Source: Salegentibacter sp. (GTDB lineage: Bacteria; Bacteroidota; Bacteroidia; Flavobacteriales; Flavobacteriaceae). Taken from it: DNA of 64,000 nt. Below are positions 44,667-53,276 of the stretch, piece by piece. Position 1 is the stretch's first letter; each line of letters begins with the position of its first letter. Both the position numbers and the translations under genes were made by a program. The notes under the pieces were generated by a model that was not told the DNA's origin, did no database searches, and saw only the letters and a program-made list of their open reading frames with translations. The stretch spans positions 1,800,514 through 1,864,513 of the forward strand of contig CP051246.1 of the NCBI GenBank assembly GCA_017795085.1. The letters run 5' to 3'.

Positions 44667-45152
44667 ATGAAAAGGCTATTTTTAATTTTACCTCTTAGCC
44701 TGTTGCTATTTAGTTGCAATGGCAATGCACAAAAAGATAAAAATCAGGAAGACTTCGAAATTCAAAAATCGGATGCTGAATGGAAAGAGGAGCTCACCGA
44801 TGCCCAATACCGCGTGTTGAGAAAAGCCGAAACCGAACGCGCATTCTCAAGCCCTCTAAACGATATTGAAGAACCCGGAGTGTTTGTTTGCGCCGCTTGC
44901 GGTAATGAATTGTACAAAACCGAAAACAAATTTAATAGTGGCACGGGCTGGCCAAGTTTTGACCGGCCAATTAATGAAAAAGCCGTTGGAATGGGCAGCG
45001 ATACAAAAATTGGTTATCAGCGTGATGAAGTACATTGTGCAAAATGTGGAGGTCATCTGGGTCATGTTTTTGATGATGGCCCTAAAAAAACAACAGGAAA
45101 AAGGCATTGTGTTAATGGTGATGCGATGGAATTTATTCCAGGCCAAGATTAA
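44667..45152 (+). CDS. msrB: MsrB lipoprotein, peptide-methionine (R)-S-oxide reductase
   Basis: The 161-residue protein has a lipoprotein signal (RLFLILPLSLLLFSC) and the whole MsrB domain: zinc pairs CAACGNEL and CAKCGGHLGH, and catalytic RHCVNGDAM. It reduces methionine R-sulfoxide in proteins, here probably in the periplasm. An earlier in-frame ATG (44580) would add 29 residues that hide the signal peptide, so I reject it. It is followed 63 bases later by a second msrB (45216). Confidence 0.93.
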   Translation: MKRLFLILPLSLLLFSCNGNAQKDKNQEDFEIQKSDAEWKEELTDAQYRVLRKAETERAFSSPLNDIEEPGVFVCAACGNELYKTENKFNSGTGWPSFDRPINEKAVGMGSDTKIGYQRDEVHCAKCGGHLGHVFDDGPKKTTGKRHCVNGDAMEFIPGQD

Positions 45153-45215
45153 CAAGATTTCCAGGCATTTTGGAAATAAATTCAATCAAACTACAAAAAT
45201 ATTCAAAAGATAAAA

Positions 45216-45608
45216 ATGAAGAAATACAGCATAGAAAAACCCGAAGAAACCTGGAAGCAGGAACTCTCGGAAGAACAATATCGGATTTTACGCGAAAAAG
45301 GTACAGAAGCCCCGCATACCGGGAAATATAATTTGCATTTTGAAGATGGCGAATATTCCTGTGCGGCATGCAACACTACATTATTTGATAGTGAAGCAAA
45401 ATTTGAAAGTGGCTGTGGCTGGCCGAGTTTTGACCGGGCTCCGGAAGGAAAAATTGAATATGTGCAGGATAAAAGTTTCGGGATGATACGTACCGAAATT
45501 TTATGCGCCAATTGCGGCAGTCATTTGGGTCACGTTTTTGATGATGGTCCTACAGACACAGGCCAGCGGTTTTGTGTAAATTCGGCTAGTTTAAATTTTA
45601 AGAAATAA
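45216..45608 (+). CDS. msrB: cytosolic MsrB, peptide-methionine (R)-S-oxide reductase
   Basis: A 130-residue MsrB with zinc pairs CAACNTTL and CANCGSHLGHVFDDGP and the catalytic Cys in RFCVNSASL. It has no signal peptide, unlike the lipoprotein MsrB upstream. The two probably serve cytosol and envelope respectively. The gap of 63 bases suggests one transcript. Both copies keep the catalytic Cys. Confidence 0.93.
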   Translation: MKKYSIEKPEETWKQELSEEQYRILREKGTEAPHTGKYNLHFEDGEYSCAACNTTLFDSEAKFESGCGWPSFDRAPEGKIEYVQDKSFGMIRTEILCANCGSHLGHVFDDGPTDTGQRFCVNSASLNFKK

Positions 45609-45703
45609 ACCCTCAATATTAAATTCTATTATCGAGTGAGAAACTCAACTTATAATTACACCTATGAAAGCCTTCGGGCTATGTTTAACTAAATTCAATT
45701 ATT

Positions 45704-46258
45704 ATGAAAAAATTATTTGCACTATTGTTTATAAGCACTTTGATATTTACCGGTTGTGAAGGCGATCAGGGACCTCCTGGACCTGAAGGACCTCCGGGTG
45801 ATCCCGGGGATGGCTTACTTGGTTATACCTTTGAAGAAACCAGAACTTTAGATTATTTTGAAGAAAAGAATCTTTATAGTACCATAATTGATATTTCAGA
45901 TAATGTTTCCACTCCGGAACCTGAATCTGATGCGGTTTTAGTTTATCGTTTGGAGATACAGGTTGATGATGACGGACAGGAGTTTGATACCTGGAGTATG
46001 TTACCGCAAAACTTTTTTGTAGAAGAAGGTACCATTCAATATGTGTTTAATCATACCAGTGCCGATGTGGAGGTTTTAATCGATGGAAATTTTGATTTAA
46101 GTGGATTATCTTCAGAATTTACCAACGATCAAACATTTAGAATTGTAGTATTGCCTTCTGCTGAGTTTGCTCAGCAAAACAATATCGATGTTTCCAATTA
46201 TTCTGAGGTAATTGAAGCTTTAGATTTTCACAATGTGGAAATGAAACACATTCAATAA
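45704..46258 (+). CDS. lipoprotein with short collagen-like repeat
   Basis: The 184-residue protein has a lipoprotein signal (ISTLIFTGC, Cys about residue 18). Directly after it come five to six G-x-y triplets (DQGPPGPEGPPGDPGDG), as in bacterial collagen-like stalks. The remaining 145 residues are beta-rich (TFEETRTLDYF, VYRLEIQVDD) with no family I know. The collagen-like stretch is too short for a classical triple helix, but could trimerise. It is followed by a terminator. Confidence 0.8.
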   Translation: MKKLFALLFISTLIFTGCEGDQGPPGPEGPPGDPGDGLLGYTFEETRTLDYFEEKNLYSTIIDISDNVSTPEPESDAVLVYRLEIQVDDDGQEFDTWSMLPQNFFVEEGTIQYVFNHTSADVEVLIDGNFDLSGLSSEFTNDQTFRIVVLPSAEFAQQNNIDVSNYSEVIEALDFHNVEMKHIQ

Positions 46259-46280
46259 TAAATTTGATTTTTTACACATA

Positions 46281-46310
46281 AAAAGCCCGCAACATACCGC
46301 GGGCTTTTTA
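46281..46310 (+). terminator. rho-independent terminator
   Basis: AAAAAGCCCGC - AACATACC - GCGGGCTTTTT. An 11-bp stem with T-run after the collagen-like lipoprotein gene. Confidence 0.88.
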
Positions 46311-46409
46311 TGTTTTAAATGCTGCCAACTTCAAAGCCCCTGAAAACTTTCAGTTTAAGCGATTATTCCTTAAATTCGCAATTCTTAAAAAGCATAAAAT
46401 TTTCCGACT

Positions 46410-47801
46410 ATGAGTAAATACGATATTATTGTTCTGGGAAGCGGCCCCGGAGGTTATGTTACAGCTATTAGAGCTTCACAACTGGGTTTTAAAACCGCCA
46501 TTGTTGAAAAAGAAAGCCTGGGCGGGGTTTGCCTTAACTGGGGATGTATTCCTACCAAGGCCCTGTTAAAAAGTGCCGAGGTTTTTGATTACCTGAAACA
46601 CGCCGAAGATTACGGTTTAAAGCTTGAAAAACCCGATAAAGATTTTGGTGCGGTAATTAAACGTAGCCGTGATGTAGCTGGCGGAATGAGTAAAGGAGTT
46701 CAATTCCTGATGAAAAAAAACAAAATAGACGTTATTGAAGGTTTTGGAAAACTCAAGTCGGGAAAAAAGGTTGAAGTAACCGATTCCAAAGATAAGAAAA
46801 AAGAATACCAGGCCGATAATATTATTGTAGCCACCGGGGCACGCTCCCGTGAACTGCCCAACCTAAAACAGGACGGTAAAAAAGTAATTGGTTACCGGGA
46901 AGCCATGAGCCTTGAAAAACAACCAAAATCTATGATTGTGGTAGGTTCAGGAGCTATAGGGGTTGAATTTGCCCATTTCTACAATGCGATGGGTACCGAG
47001 GTAACCGTTGTTGAATTCTTGCCAAATGTGGTACCGCTTGAAGATGAAGAAATTTCCAAGCAATTTGAACGAAGCGTGAAGAAAGCCGGAATTAAAGTAA
47101 TGACCAGTTCTTCAGTAGAAAGTTTAGATACTTCAGGTAAAAAGGTAAAAGCCAAGGTAAAGACCAAAAAAGGCGAAGAAACTTTGGAAGCCGATGTAGT
47201 CCTTTCAGCAGTTGGAATCAAAACCAATATTGAAAACATCGGGCTTGAAGATTTAAAAATCAAGACCGAAAAAGATAAAATCGTAGTAGACGATTATTAC
47301 AAAACCAATGTAGATGGTATTTACGCTATTGGTGATGTGGTTCACGGTCCTGCCCTTGCACACGTAGCTTCTGCAGAAGGAATTCTTTGTGTTGAAAAAA
47401 TCAAAGGAATGAAAGTCGAGCCTTTAGACTACGGGAATATCCCGGGCTGTACCTATGCCACTCCTGAAATTGCTTCTGTAGGAATGACCGAAAAACAAGC
47501 TAAAGAAGCAGGTTATGAGCTTAAAATTGGAAAATTCCCATTCTCTGCTTCAGGAAAGGCCAAAGCTGCAGGAAAATCTGATGGTTTTGTCAAAGTTATT
47601 TTTGATGCCAAATACGGTGAGTGGTTAGGTTGCCATATGATAGGCGCCGGCGTGACCGATATGATTGCGGAAGCCGTTCTTGGCCGTAAACTGGAAACTA
47701 CGGGCCACGAAGTACTAAAAGCGGTTCACCCGCACCCAACTATGAGTGAGGCTGTGATGGAAGCCGTTGCCGCCGCTTATGATGAGGTAATCCACATTTA
47801 A
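46410..47801 (+). CDS. lpdA: dihydrolipoyl dehydrogenase
   Basis: FAD enzyme that reoxidises dihydrolipoamide in the pyruvate/2-oxoglutarate dehydrogenase and glycine-cleavage complexes. 463 residues, full length. FAD site GSGPGGYVTAIRASQLG, redox-active cysteines in GGVCLNWGCIPTKALL (about residue 40), NAD site GSGAIGVEFAHFYNAMG and YAIGDVVHGPALAHVASAEG, and the dimer-interface HPHPTMSEA (catalytic His, about residue 443) are all present. A strong terminator follows. Confidence 0.96.
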   Translation: MSKYDIIVLGSGPGGYVTAIRASQLGFKTAIVEKESLGGVCLNWGCIPTKALLKSAEVFDYLKHAEDYGLKLEKPDKDFGAVIKRSRDVAGGMSKGVQFLMKKNKIDVIEGFGKLKSGKKVEVTDSKDKKKEYQADNIIVATGARSRELPNLKQDGKKVIGYREAMSLEKQPKSMIVVGSGAIGVEFAHFYNAMGTEVTVVEFLPNVVPLEDEEISKQFERSVKKAGIKVMTSSSVESLDTSGKKVKAKVKTKKGEETLEADVVLSAVGIKTNIENIGLEDLKIKTEKDKIVVDDYYKTNVDGIYAIGDVVHGPALAHVASAEGILCVEKIKGMKVEPLDYGNIPGCTYATPEIASVGMTEKQAKEAGYELKIGKFPFSASGKAKAAGKSDGFVKVIFDAKYGEWLGCHMIGAGVTDMIAEAVLGRKLETTGHEVLKAVHPHPTMSEAVMEAVAAAYDEVIHI

Positions 47802-47832
47802 AAGTTAGACGTACAAAAAACGTACTGAAGTT

Positions 47833-47873
47833 AAAAAAAGGCCGCCTAAAATTTACTTTTAGACGGCCTTTTT
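47833..47873 (+). terminator. terminator of lpdA
   Basis: AAAAAAAGGCCGCCTAAAA and TTTTAGACGGCCTTTTT form a long stem with one mismatch and a six-base loop. Confidence 0.88.
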
Positions 47874-47975
47874 ACTTTTTGTCGGGGTGGCAGGAGCTTT
47901 ATAACCGACCGAAATCACTGGCAGGAGTGTCCCACCTAAAAAACCAGTTGCCGAGATAATCCCCTAACACACCGT

Positions 47976-48509
47976 TTATTTTTTCCGTTTGTAATGTAAC
48001 TGTACTAATCCTGTATCAAATGTTTTTGCACTGACTAATTCAAGTAGTTGTTCAGGTCTTCCATCTTTAAATAATCTTGTCCCGTTACCTAATAATATTG
48101 GTATGACAGAAATAATAAGATCGTCAATCAAGTCATCTTTTAAAAGTTTGTTTATGATTTCCGCTCCGCCATCACAATAGATATTTTTTCCGTTTTCACT
48201 TTTTAGCTTTTGTACTAACTCAGTTAGATCTCCAGTATAGAACTTTACTTTACCCACATCTGGTCTTTCGGTTCTGGTTATTACATAAACGTCTCTTTCT
48301 CCATTATTATAATGAGAAGAACCGATTTCTTTAAGTACATAATCATAGGTTTTTCTACCAATAATTAAGGTATCTACACTTTCTATAAATTCCACATAAC
48401 CATAATCTTCACCTTCCTTTTCTACTAATTTCAAGAAGCTAAGGTCATCATTTGGCTTGGCGATGTAACCATCCAAACTTGTCGCAATAAATAGTGCTAA
48501 TTTTCGCAT
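47976..48509 (-). CDS. RibD C-terminal-type dihydrofolate reductase family protein
   Basis: A 177-residue single-domain member of the RibD_C/DHFR-like family: LALFIATSLDGYIAKPNDD at the N-terminus, GRKTYDYVLKE (about residue 50), and the NADPH-binding IYCDGGAEIINKLL (about 115). Members are reductases, mostly of unknown substrate. It starts at the base after the SUMF1-like stop, so it is cotranslated. It is the last gene of an eight-gene minus-strand unit. Confidence 0.88.
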   Translation of the reverse strand: MRKLALFIATSLDGYIAKPNDDLSFLKLVEKEGEDYGYVEFIESVDTLIIGRKTYDYVLKEIGSSHYNNGERDVYVITRTERPDVGKVKFYTGDLTELVQKLKSENGKNIYCDGGAEIINKLLKDDLIDDLIISVIPILLGNGTRLFKDGRPEQLLELVSAKTFDTGLVQLHYKRKK

Positions 48510-49214
48510 TTATTCTTTATTTAATTTTCTTACTATTCTGAATCCCAAATCATCAATTTTAAACGAAAAAGGATGACTTCTTCTTCGAGTGGTTGCCATT
48601 ACACTTCTTTCCTGATCGCACCATCCTCCACCTCGGAAAACACGATAGGTTCCATAAACAGTTTCATCATAAATATCTGTACACCATTCCCATACATTTC
48701 CCAGCATATCATAAAGTCCCCATTCATTGGGTTGCTTTTGTCCAACAGCTTGAAGTTGATTATTAGAATTGTCTTTAAACCAGGCAACTTCATTCAAATC
48801 TCCATATCTGATATTTTTAGTTCCCGCTTGACAGGCGTATTGCCATTCAGCTTCTGTGGGTAATCGAAAACCATTGGCGTTGGAATTCATCGTTATTTTT
48901 TCAGTACCTAAGTCAATGGAATAACATTGGGTTTTCCCTAAAATTTTAGATAATTTATTACAAAAATTCACAGCTTCAATCCAGGAAATGGTCTCGACAG
49001 GTAAATCTTTACCTTTGAATGTGGATGGGTTTTCTTTAGTAATTGATTCATATAACTCTTGAGTTACTGGATATTTCGATAATTCGAATGAGGCTATCTC
49101 AGCCGACCAAATTTCCTTGGTTCTGTCATCTCTCATTTCAACTGTGCCTGAAGGTATTGTAATAAACAAATCGTCTATTAATTTTCTATCTATATTTTTC
49201 TTGATTGTTTCCAA
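48510..49214 (-). CDS. SUMF1/EgtB-like formylglycine-generating enzyme domain protein
   Basis: A 234-residue FGE-sulfatase domain: SKYPVTQELYESITKENPSTF, then LPTEAEWQYACQAGT (about residue 122), GNVWEWCTDIYDE (about 175) and FRGGGWCDQERSVMATTRR (about 200). The two cysteines in WEWC and GGGWC could match active-site or fold positions. It is one of the shorter members, with no sulfatase or ergothioneine genes nearby, so the function is unclear. The frame begins at a TTG (49214). It is followed without a gap by the DHFR-like gene. Confidence 0.85.
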   Translation of the reverse strand: METIKKNIDRKLIDDLFITIPSGTVEMRDDRTKEIWSAEIASFELSKYPVTQELYESITKENPSTFKGKDLPVETISWIEAVNFCNKLSKILGKTQCYSIDLGTEKITMNSNANGFRLPTEAEWQYACQAGTKNIRYGDLNEVAWFKDNSNNQLQAVGQKQPNEWGLYDMLGNVWEWCTDIYDETVYGTYRVFRGGGWCDQERSVMATTRRRSHPFSFKIDDLGFRIVRKLNKE

Positions 49215-49313
49215 GGTTTGTGTTTAGTGATAAACAATTAATAAAAAATTACTGCCATTTGGTTAACCCTCTTATACATACTGGGACATTCAGGACGTTA
49301 ATAGCGGTAATAC

Positions 49314-50081
49314 CTATATCAAAAATTGATTAATTATATTCATCAATAGCTCGGGTTGGTCCACATATACTTCGTGCCCACAAAAAGGGATATTTGCCAA
49401 ATTTGAGTCATTGATTTTTTCTGATAATTCCAACGTATGCCTTTTTTCAACTAAAAAGTCTTTGTCACCTTGTACTATTAAAGTGGGACAGGTAATTTTT
49501 TCAACCTTCTCATTAGGCTGTCCGCTTTCTGTTTCATCAATCCACATCGGGATAATAGTTTCGGTTAATTTATCAAAATCAGATGTTGGATTTATTCGTT
49601 GATAAATCTCAAAAGTTTTGGGAAATTTTTCTTTCCAACTATTTGCCGTAATTCCACCGAGTATATGTTTTGAGTTTTCAAGGGATTTTGAGTGCCAGGT
49701 AGATCCGATGACAATAAGTTTTTCAATACTAATTTCTTTTGCTGAAGCAAGTCGCAACCCAACAATACCACCATCGCTAAAGCCTATAATAATCGAGTTT
49801 ATCAAATTCAGTTTTTCAATGATTATTCTAACGTCTTCTTCAAGACGAGCATAGGTAAGTCCTTTTTCTCCTAAGGTAGATTTACCTTGCCCTCTACTAT
49901 CAATTCCGATAATGCGGTATTCATTTTTAAGCAAAGGAATAATTCCATTGAAGTCTTCCATGTTTCCAAATCCTCCGTGTAAAAAAATCAATGGCTGTTT
50001 TTGAGGATTTTCTAGTTCTTCATAATATATCTTAGCGGAATCAATTTCTATACATGTTTTTGATTGATGATTAAAGTTCAT
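49314..50081 (-). CDS. alpha/beta hydrolase
   Basis: A 255-residue cytosolic hydrolase: LIFLHGGFGNMEDF (about residue 32), the nucleophile in IIGFSDGGIVGLRLA (about 97), IVQGDKDFLV (about 206) and the catalytic His in PFCGHEVYVDQPE (about 235). It resembles the exported hydrolase at 39366. It belongs to the ArsR-led minus-strand unit, 27 bases after DUF4180. Confidence 0.88.
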   Translation of the reverse strand: MNFNHQSKTCIEIDSAKIYYEELENPQKQPLIFLHGGFGNMEDFNGIIPLLKNEYRIIGIDSRGQGKSTLGEKGLTYARLEEDVRIIIEKLNLINSIIIGFSDGGIVGLRLASAKEISIEKLIVIGSTWHSKSLENSKHILGGITANSWKEKFPKTFEIYQRINPTSDFDKLTETIIPMWIDETESGQPNEKVEKITCPTLIVQGDKDFLVEKRHTLELSEKINDSNLANIPFCGHEVYVDQPELLMNIINQFLI

Positions 50082-50108
50082 TTTATTAGCACTAGTTATA
50101 TTTTATAG

Positions 50109-50468
50109 TTAACACGTCAACTTTTTCAAGGCTTCGCTTGTTGAAGATAGAAAATTAACTTGTTTTCCGGTATTACTTTCGTAGATAAAAGCTTTTAGAC
50201 TTTTACTTTCAAAACTTAGAAAATCCCCCACAATGATCAATCGAATGCGATAATTTGAAAATTTTTGAAGGATATCTCCCGCCATCTTGGTTTTTAAATC
50301 AAAAAAGTCAGAGGTAATGTTTTTTTGATGAATAATCATTTTATCAAAACCCTGATAATAAAGATTTCCCATCAAATCCAAAGCATCTTCTGTGTTTTGA
50401 ATGATGACTTTATCTGAAATAACTTCTGCAACTTTTATTTCATTCAGAAAATGTTCCTTGATTTCCAT
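50109..50468 (-). CDS. DUF4180 domain protein
   Basis: A 119-residue cytosolic protein with the DUF4180 pattern: VIIQNTEDALDLMGNLYYQG, FDLKTKMAGDILQKFSNYRIRLIIVGDF. I chose the ATG at 50468 (MEIKEHF), because it lies 1 base after the upstream stop (TAAAATG), as at the previous junction. An upstream in-frame ATG (50480) overlaps that stop. Function unknown. Confidence 0.82.
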   Translation of the reverse strand: MEIKEHFLNEIKVAEVISDKVIIQNTEDALDLMGNLYYQGFDKMIIHQKNITSDFFDLKTKMAGDILQKFSNYRIRLIIVGDFLSFESKSLKAFIYESNTGKQVNFLSSTSEALKKLTC

Positions 50469-50469
50469 T

Positions 50470-50826
50470 TTATAGTTCATTTAATTTAGCCTGTTCCTTA
50501 ATCAGCTGTTTTATTTCTGTCGTTGGAACTTTCTGATCAAACTTAATTTGGATTGTCTTCTTACCCGTTTTATATCCTTTTTCTTCCAGTGTCTCTCGCA
50601 TTTCAGTTGTCAAGGAATCTATACCAAAACTAACGTGCTTTTTGGCCAGAGAAAATCCGGCAAGAATGCCATTATATTTATAGATAGGGACATTCCAGCT
50701 TATTCCACCTTCTGCATTTGGAACAGTAGCTTCTATGAGGTTTTTAAGCCCTAGCATAATCGCTTGGGATTCCTCTGGCGAAGCCTTTATAAACTCATCA
50801 ACTGTTTCTGGTTTAAAACCTTTCAT
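50470..50826 (-). CDS. DUF1801 (YdhG/frataxin-like iron-chaperone fold) protein
   Basis: A 118-residue protein with the DUF1801 pattern: ETVDEFIKASPEESQAIMLGLKNLIEATVPNAE, then ISWNVPIYKYNGILAGF and KKHVSFGID. The ATG at 50826 gives a 1-base gap after the DoxX stop. The frame stays open further upstream, but that extension overlaps DoxX by about 100 bases and is not homologous. Role unknown; relatives are annotated as iron chaperones. Confidence 0.85.
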   Translation of the reverse strand: MKGFKPETVDEFIKASPEESQAIMLGLKNLIEATVPNAEGGISWNVPIYKYNGILAGFSLAKKHVSFGIDSLTTEMRETLEEKGYKTGKKTIQIKFDQKVPTTEIKQLIKEQAKLNEL

Positions 50827-50827
50827 T

Positions 50828-51211
50828 TTATTTCTGATTGAGTTTTCTACTCGAGGGTCTGAAATACCAGGATATAATGGTAAGCAACAATAACAGAATA
50901 GGACCAAAAAGGGTAATGGTTTCATCCCCCACCGTTAAGTGCGAAATAGCAGCACCGGTCATCACAAAAAAGAATCCGGCGTAAGCCCATTCTTTTAATA
51001 GCGGAAATTTAGGGATGAGAATAGCGATCGTACCTAAAATTTTCCAAACGCCGAGAATAGGTAGTAAATAACTTGGAAAACCTAAGGCATTAATGCTAGC
51101 TACCTCCTCTTCCATCTGTATCAGTTGTACAATTCCCGTGGACACCATCCCCAATCCAAGCCAGATGGTGGCAATCCAATAAATAATTCTGTTTCGTTTT
51201 GTTGCACTCAT
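50828..51211 (-). CDS. DoxX family membrane protein
   Basis: A 127-residue protein with four TM helices: WIATIWLGLGMVSTGIVQL, LLPILGVWKILGTIAILIPKF, WAYAGFFFVMTGAAISHL and a C-terminal helix. It is typical of small DoxX-like quinone-related proteins. It is coupled with DUF1801 downstream (1-base gap) and 5 bases after the SRPBCC gene. Confidence 0.88.
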   Translation of the reverse strand: MSATKRNRIIYWIATIWLGLGMVSTGIVQLIQMEEEVASINALGFPSYLLPILGVWKILGTIAILIPKFPLLKEWAYAGFFFVMTGAAISHLTVGDETITLFGPILLLLLTIISWYFRPSSRKLNQK

Positions 51212-51216
51212 AACTA

Positions 51217-51684
51217 CTAATTTATTTTACGTAAAATATTTTCTAATCGATTATGTGCCATATCAAGACCTATAGCAAAAGGTTTCTTTAATAATTCATC
51301 CCTTATCTCAGGCGATTTAAAAATGATATGCATCGTCAATTTGCTTGTTTCCCCTGTAAGGGCTTTAAAATTTAAAAATTCGAGTTGTGGGGGAAGTGAA
51401 AATACGTCCATTTCAAAAGTTCTAACAATCATTTCATTTGGAATATAAGTGTGAAATGCACCTTTCCCGCTAAACATTAAATCTCCTTTTGGGCTACGAG
51501 TTTCAAAATGATAGTTTCCATATTCTTTAAATTCAAATTGCAAGAGGTTTGTGCCCATCCATTTTTCAAACAATTCTTTATCTTTATAAGCTGTAAAAAG
51601 GGATTCAACAGGCAAATCAAATTCCCTTGTAATGAGTAATTCCTGTTTTCCTTCTTCGGCTATTATTTTTGTTTTATGTTCCAT
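51217..51684 (-). CDS. SRPBCC (AHSA1-like) domain protein
   Basis: A 155-residue START-like protein: ITREFDLPVESLFTAYKDKELFEKWMG at the N-terminus, YHFETRSPKGDLMFSGKGAF and a C-terminal helix (IGLDMAHNRLENILRKI). ArsR plus AHSA1-type gene pairs are common. The ligand is unknown. It starts 6 bases after the ArsR stop. Confidence 0.88.
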   Translation of the reverse strand: MEHKTKIIAEEGKQELLITREFDLPVESLFTAYKDKELFEKWMGTNLLQFEFKEYGNYHFETRSPKGDLMFSGKGAFHTYIPNEMIVRTFEMDVFSLPPQLEFLNFKALTGETSKLTMHIIFKSPEIRDELLKKPFAIGLDMAHNRLENILRKIN

Positions 51685-51690
51685 TGTATG

Positions 51691-52014
51691 CTAGCTCTTT
51701 GATTGATGCTTCTTCATTAAGGTTTCCAATTTATCGAAACGATCATCCCATAGATTTCTGAAAGGCTCAATAAAATCGGCTATATCTTTCATCCCTTTGG
51801 GATTTAAGTGATAGTAAATTTCCCTACCATTTTGCTCTTGTTCCAATAGTTCACATTCTGTAAGGATTTGGATGTGTTTGGAAATAGTTTGTCTTGAATA
51901 ATCAAAATTCTCTGCAATGGCAGTTGGTGTCAGTGCTTGAAGTGCCACTAATGATATTATGCCTCTTCGGGTCGGGTCAGCTATTGCTTGAAAGACATCT
52001 CTTCTTAGTTTCAT
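51691..52014 (-). CDS. ArsR family winged-helix regulator
   Basis: A 107-residue HTH protein: [21 protein letters not shown], then recognition helix [21 protein letters not shown] and wing [13 protein letters not shown]. It lacks the usual metal-binding cysteines, so a small-molecule or protein signal is likely. It heads the eight-gene unit 52014 to 47976 and probably autoregulates. Confidence 0.92.
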   Translation of the reverse strand: MKLRRDVFQAIADPTRRGIISLVALQALTPTAIAENFDYSRQTISKHIQILTECELLEQEQNGREIYYHLNPKGMKDIADFIEPFRNLWDDRFDKLETLMKKHQSKS

Positions 52015-52561
52015 TACGCAGTCATTTAGCTGCTAAAATAAGTGCAAACATTTAACTGCGCAATATTTTTAGAAGATTATTTGAAAAAAACCACGTAACT
52101 ATGTAGAGTAATTCAAATATCAATATATTCTACTCTTACTGATTTTATTTCAAGAAATAGTCACCCAACAAATCAAGAAGCAATTCGACTATAATAAATA
52201 TTTTCCAATTCTAAGGCCAACAAATTTCCTACAATCAATATTAATCTTATAATTTGAATTGTACTCAATGACTCTTTAAAAAATCACCTTAAGGGGATAT
52301 TTAATTCAAAATAAAATAGTGAGATTTCTGATAATTCGTTTCATTTTAAAGGTAGACAAGGTGATAGCCTTGATAGAATGAGAGGAATTAAAGTTTACGT
52401 TTAGAAAGAAAACGAGTTACCAAAATGTATAAAAATAATAGAAGAAGCGGTAGTGGTTTTTAAAGCTACAATGGAAATATAATCTTTAAGGTGATTTTTT
52501 TTAATCTCTCCCAGCTTCCCATTATTAGGTACGGAAAGGCACATCTATAATACTCAGGAAT
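52015..52561. other. gene-poor region containing a candidate MITE
   Basis: 547 AT-rich bases without a convincing ORF. A 15-bp inverted repeat (52278-52292 and 52486-52500) encloses about 220 bases. See the repeat entry below. I see no obvious promoter for ArsR; no TAnnTTTG match was found just upstream of 52014. Confidence 0.5.
52275..52503. repeat. candidate miniature inverted-repeat element
   Basis: AAAAAATCACCTTAA at 52278-52292 and its exact complement TTAAGGTGATTTTTT at 52486-52500. Taking AAAAATCACC as the terminal repeat, both flanks read TTTA (52275-52278 and 52500-52503), a possible 4-bp target duplication. The interior of about 195 bases has no gene and includes a hairpin CAAGG-TGATAG-CCTTG. 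The AT-rich setting makes the flank match weak evidence. Confidence 0.45.
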
Positions 52562-53005
52562 CTACACTTTTAATTTTATTTTTTTATTCTCAACAGGTTG
52601 GGAAAGGATAGAAAAAGTAACTGTTTGGCCAAAACTTTCGAGTTTTTCCAATATTCTATCCAAACCCGGAGTACCCCTTAAATTGAAATAAAGAAAATAA
52701 CAGTAATTTCCGGTAGTTCGGAAAACATCTGTAAGTCCCTCGAATTCCTCTATTTTCTTTAAGAACATTTTTTTATATGAAGAGGCTACATTTACGCCAA
52801 TCATTACCTTTTCCGGATAGTCAAGAAGCCTAAAATCTATAATCGCCTTATATCCCTTAATAATCTGCCATTTTTCAAGATTTTTTATTCTTTCTGAAAC
52901 CGCAGGGGCTGTTAATCCAACTCTACGCCCTATTTCCGCATTACTCAATTTATAATTTTCCTGTAGTTCGTTTAATATCGCGATATGTAATTCATCTAAA
53001 TGCAT
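52562..53005 (-). CDS. Lrp/AsnC family transcriptional regulator
   Basis: A 147-residue protein: N-terminal HTH (ILNELQENYKLSNAEIGRRVG, then TAPAVSERIKNLEKWQIIKGY) and the RAM ligand-binding domain (KVMIGVNVASSYKKMFLKKIEEF). It is divergent from the eamA fragment at 53277, the usual arrangement for an Lrp that controls an amino-acid or metabolite exporter. The start ATG is at 53005. Confidence 0.9.
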   Translation of the reverse strand: MHLDELHIAILNELQENYKLSNAEIGRRVGLTAPAVSERIKNLEKWQIIKGYKAIIDFRLLDYPEKVMIGVNVASSYKKMFLKKIEEFEGLTDVFRTTGNYCYFLYFNLRGTPGLDRILEKLESFGQTVTFSILSQPVENKKIKLKV

Positions 53006-53276
53006 ACATCCATTTTATACCATAAATACTTCATTTCGAAAGAATCTTCATCTGCAATATTTAGAAACAAAAGCCACACTATTAACACTCTGGTGTTCCT
53101 TTGTATAAATGAAAAAATTTAATCTTTTCAAAAAATCGGAAATGTCCAAAATTAGAAAAAATAAACCTGCTTTTAAAAAGAATCTCCTTTTCACTCTTAA
53201 AGGAAGGAAAAAAGTTATTCCAAATGCGGAATATATGTCTTATACCAAATAAAATCTGAACCATCCAGGAAATACT

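Noticed and set aside
50827..50925. Extended DUF1801 start overlapping the DoxX gene
   Set aside because: The extension is DoxX DNA in another frame. The ATG at 50826 is adjacent to the DoxX stop.
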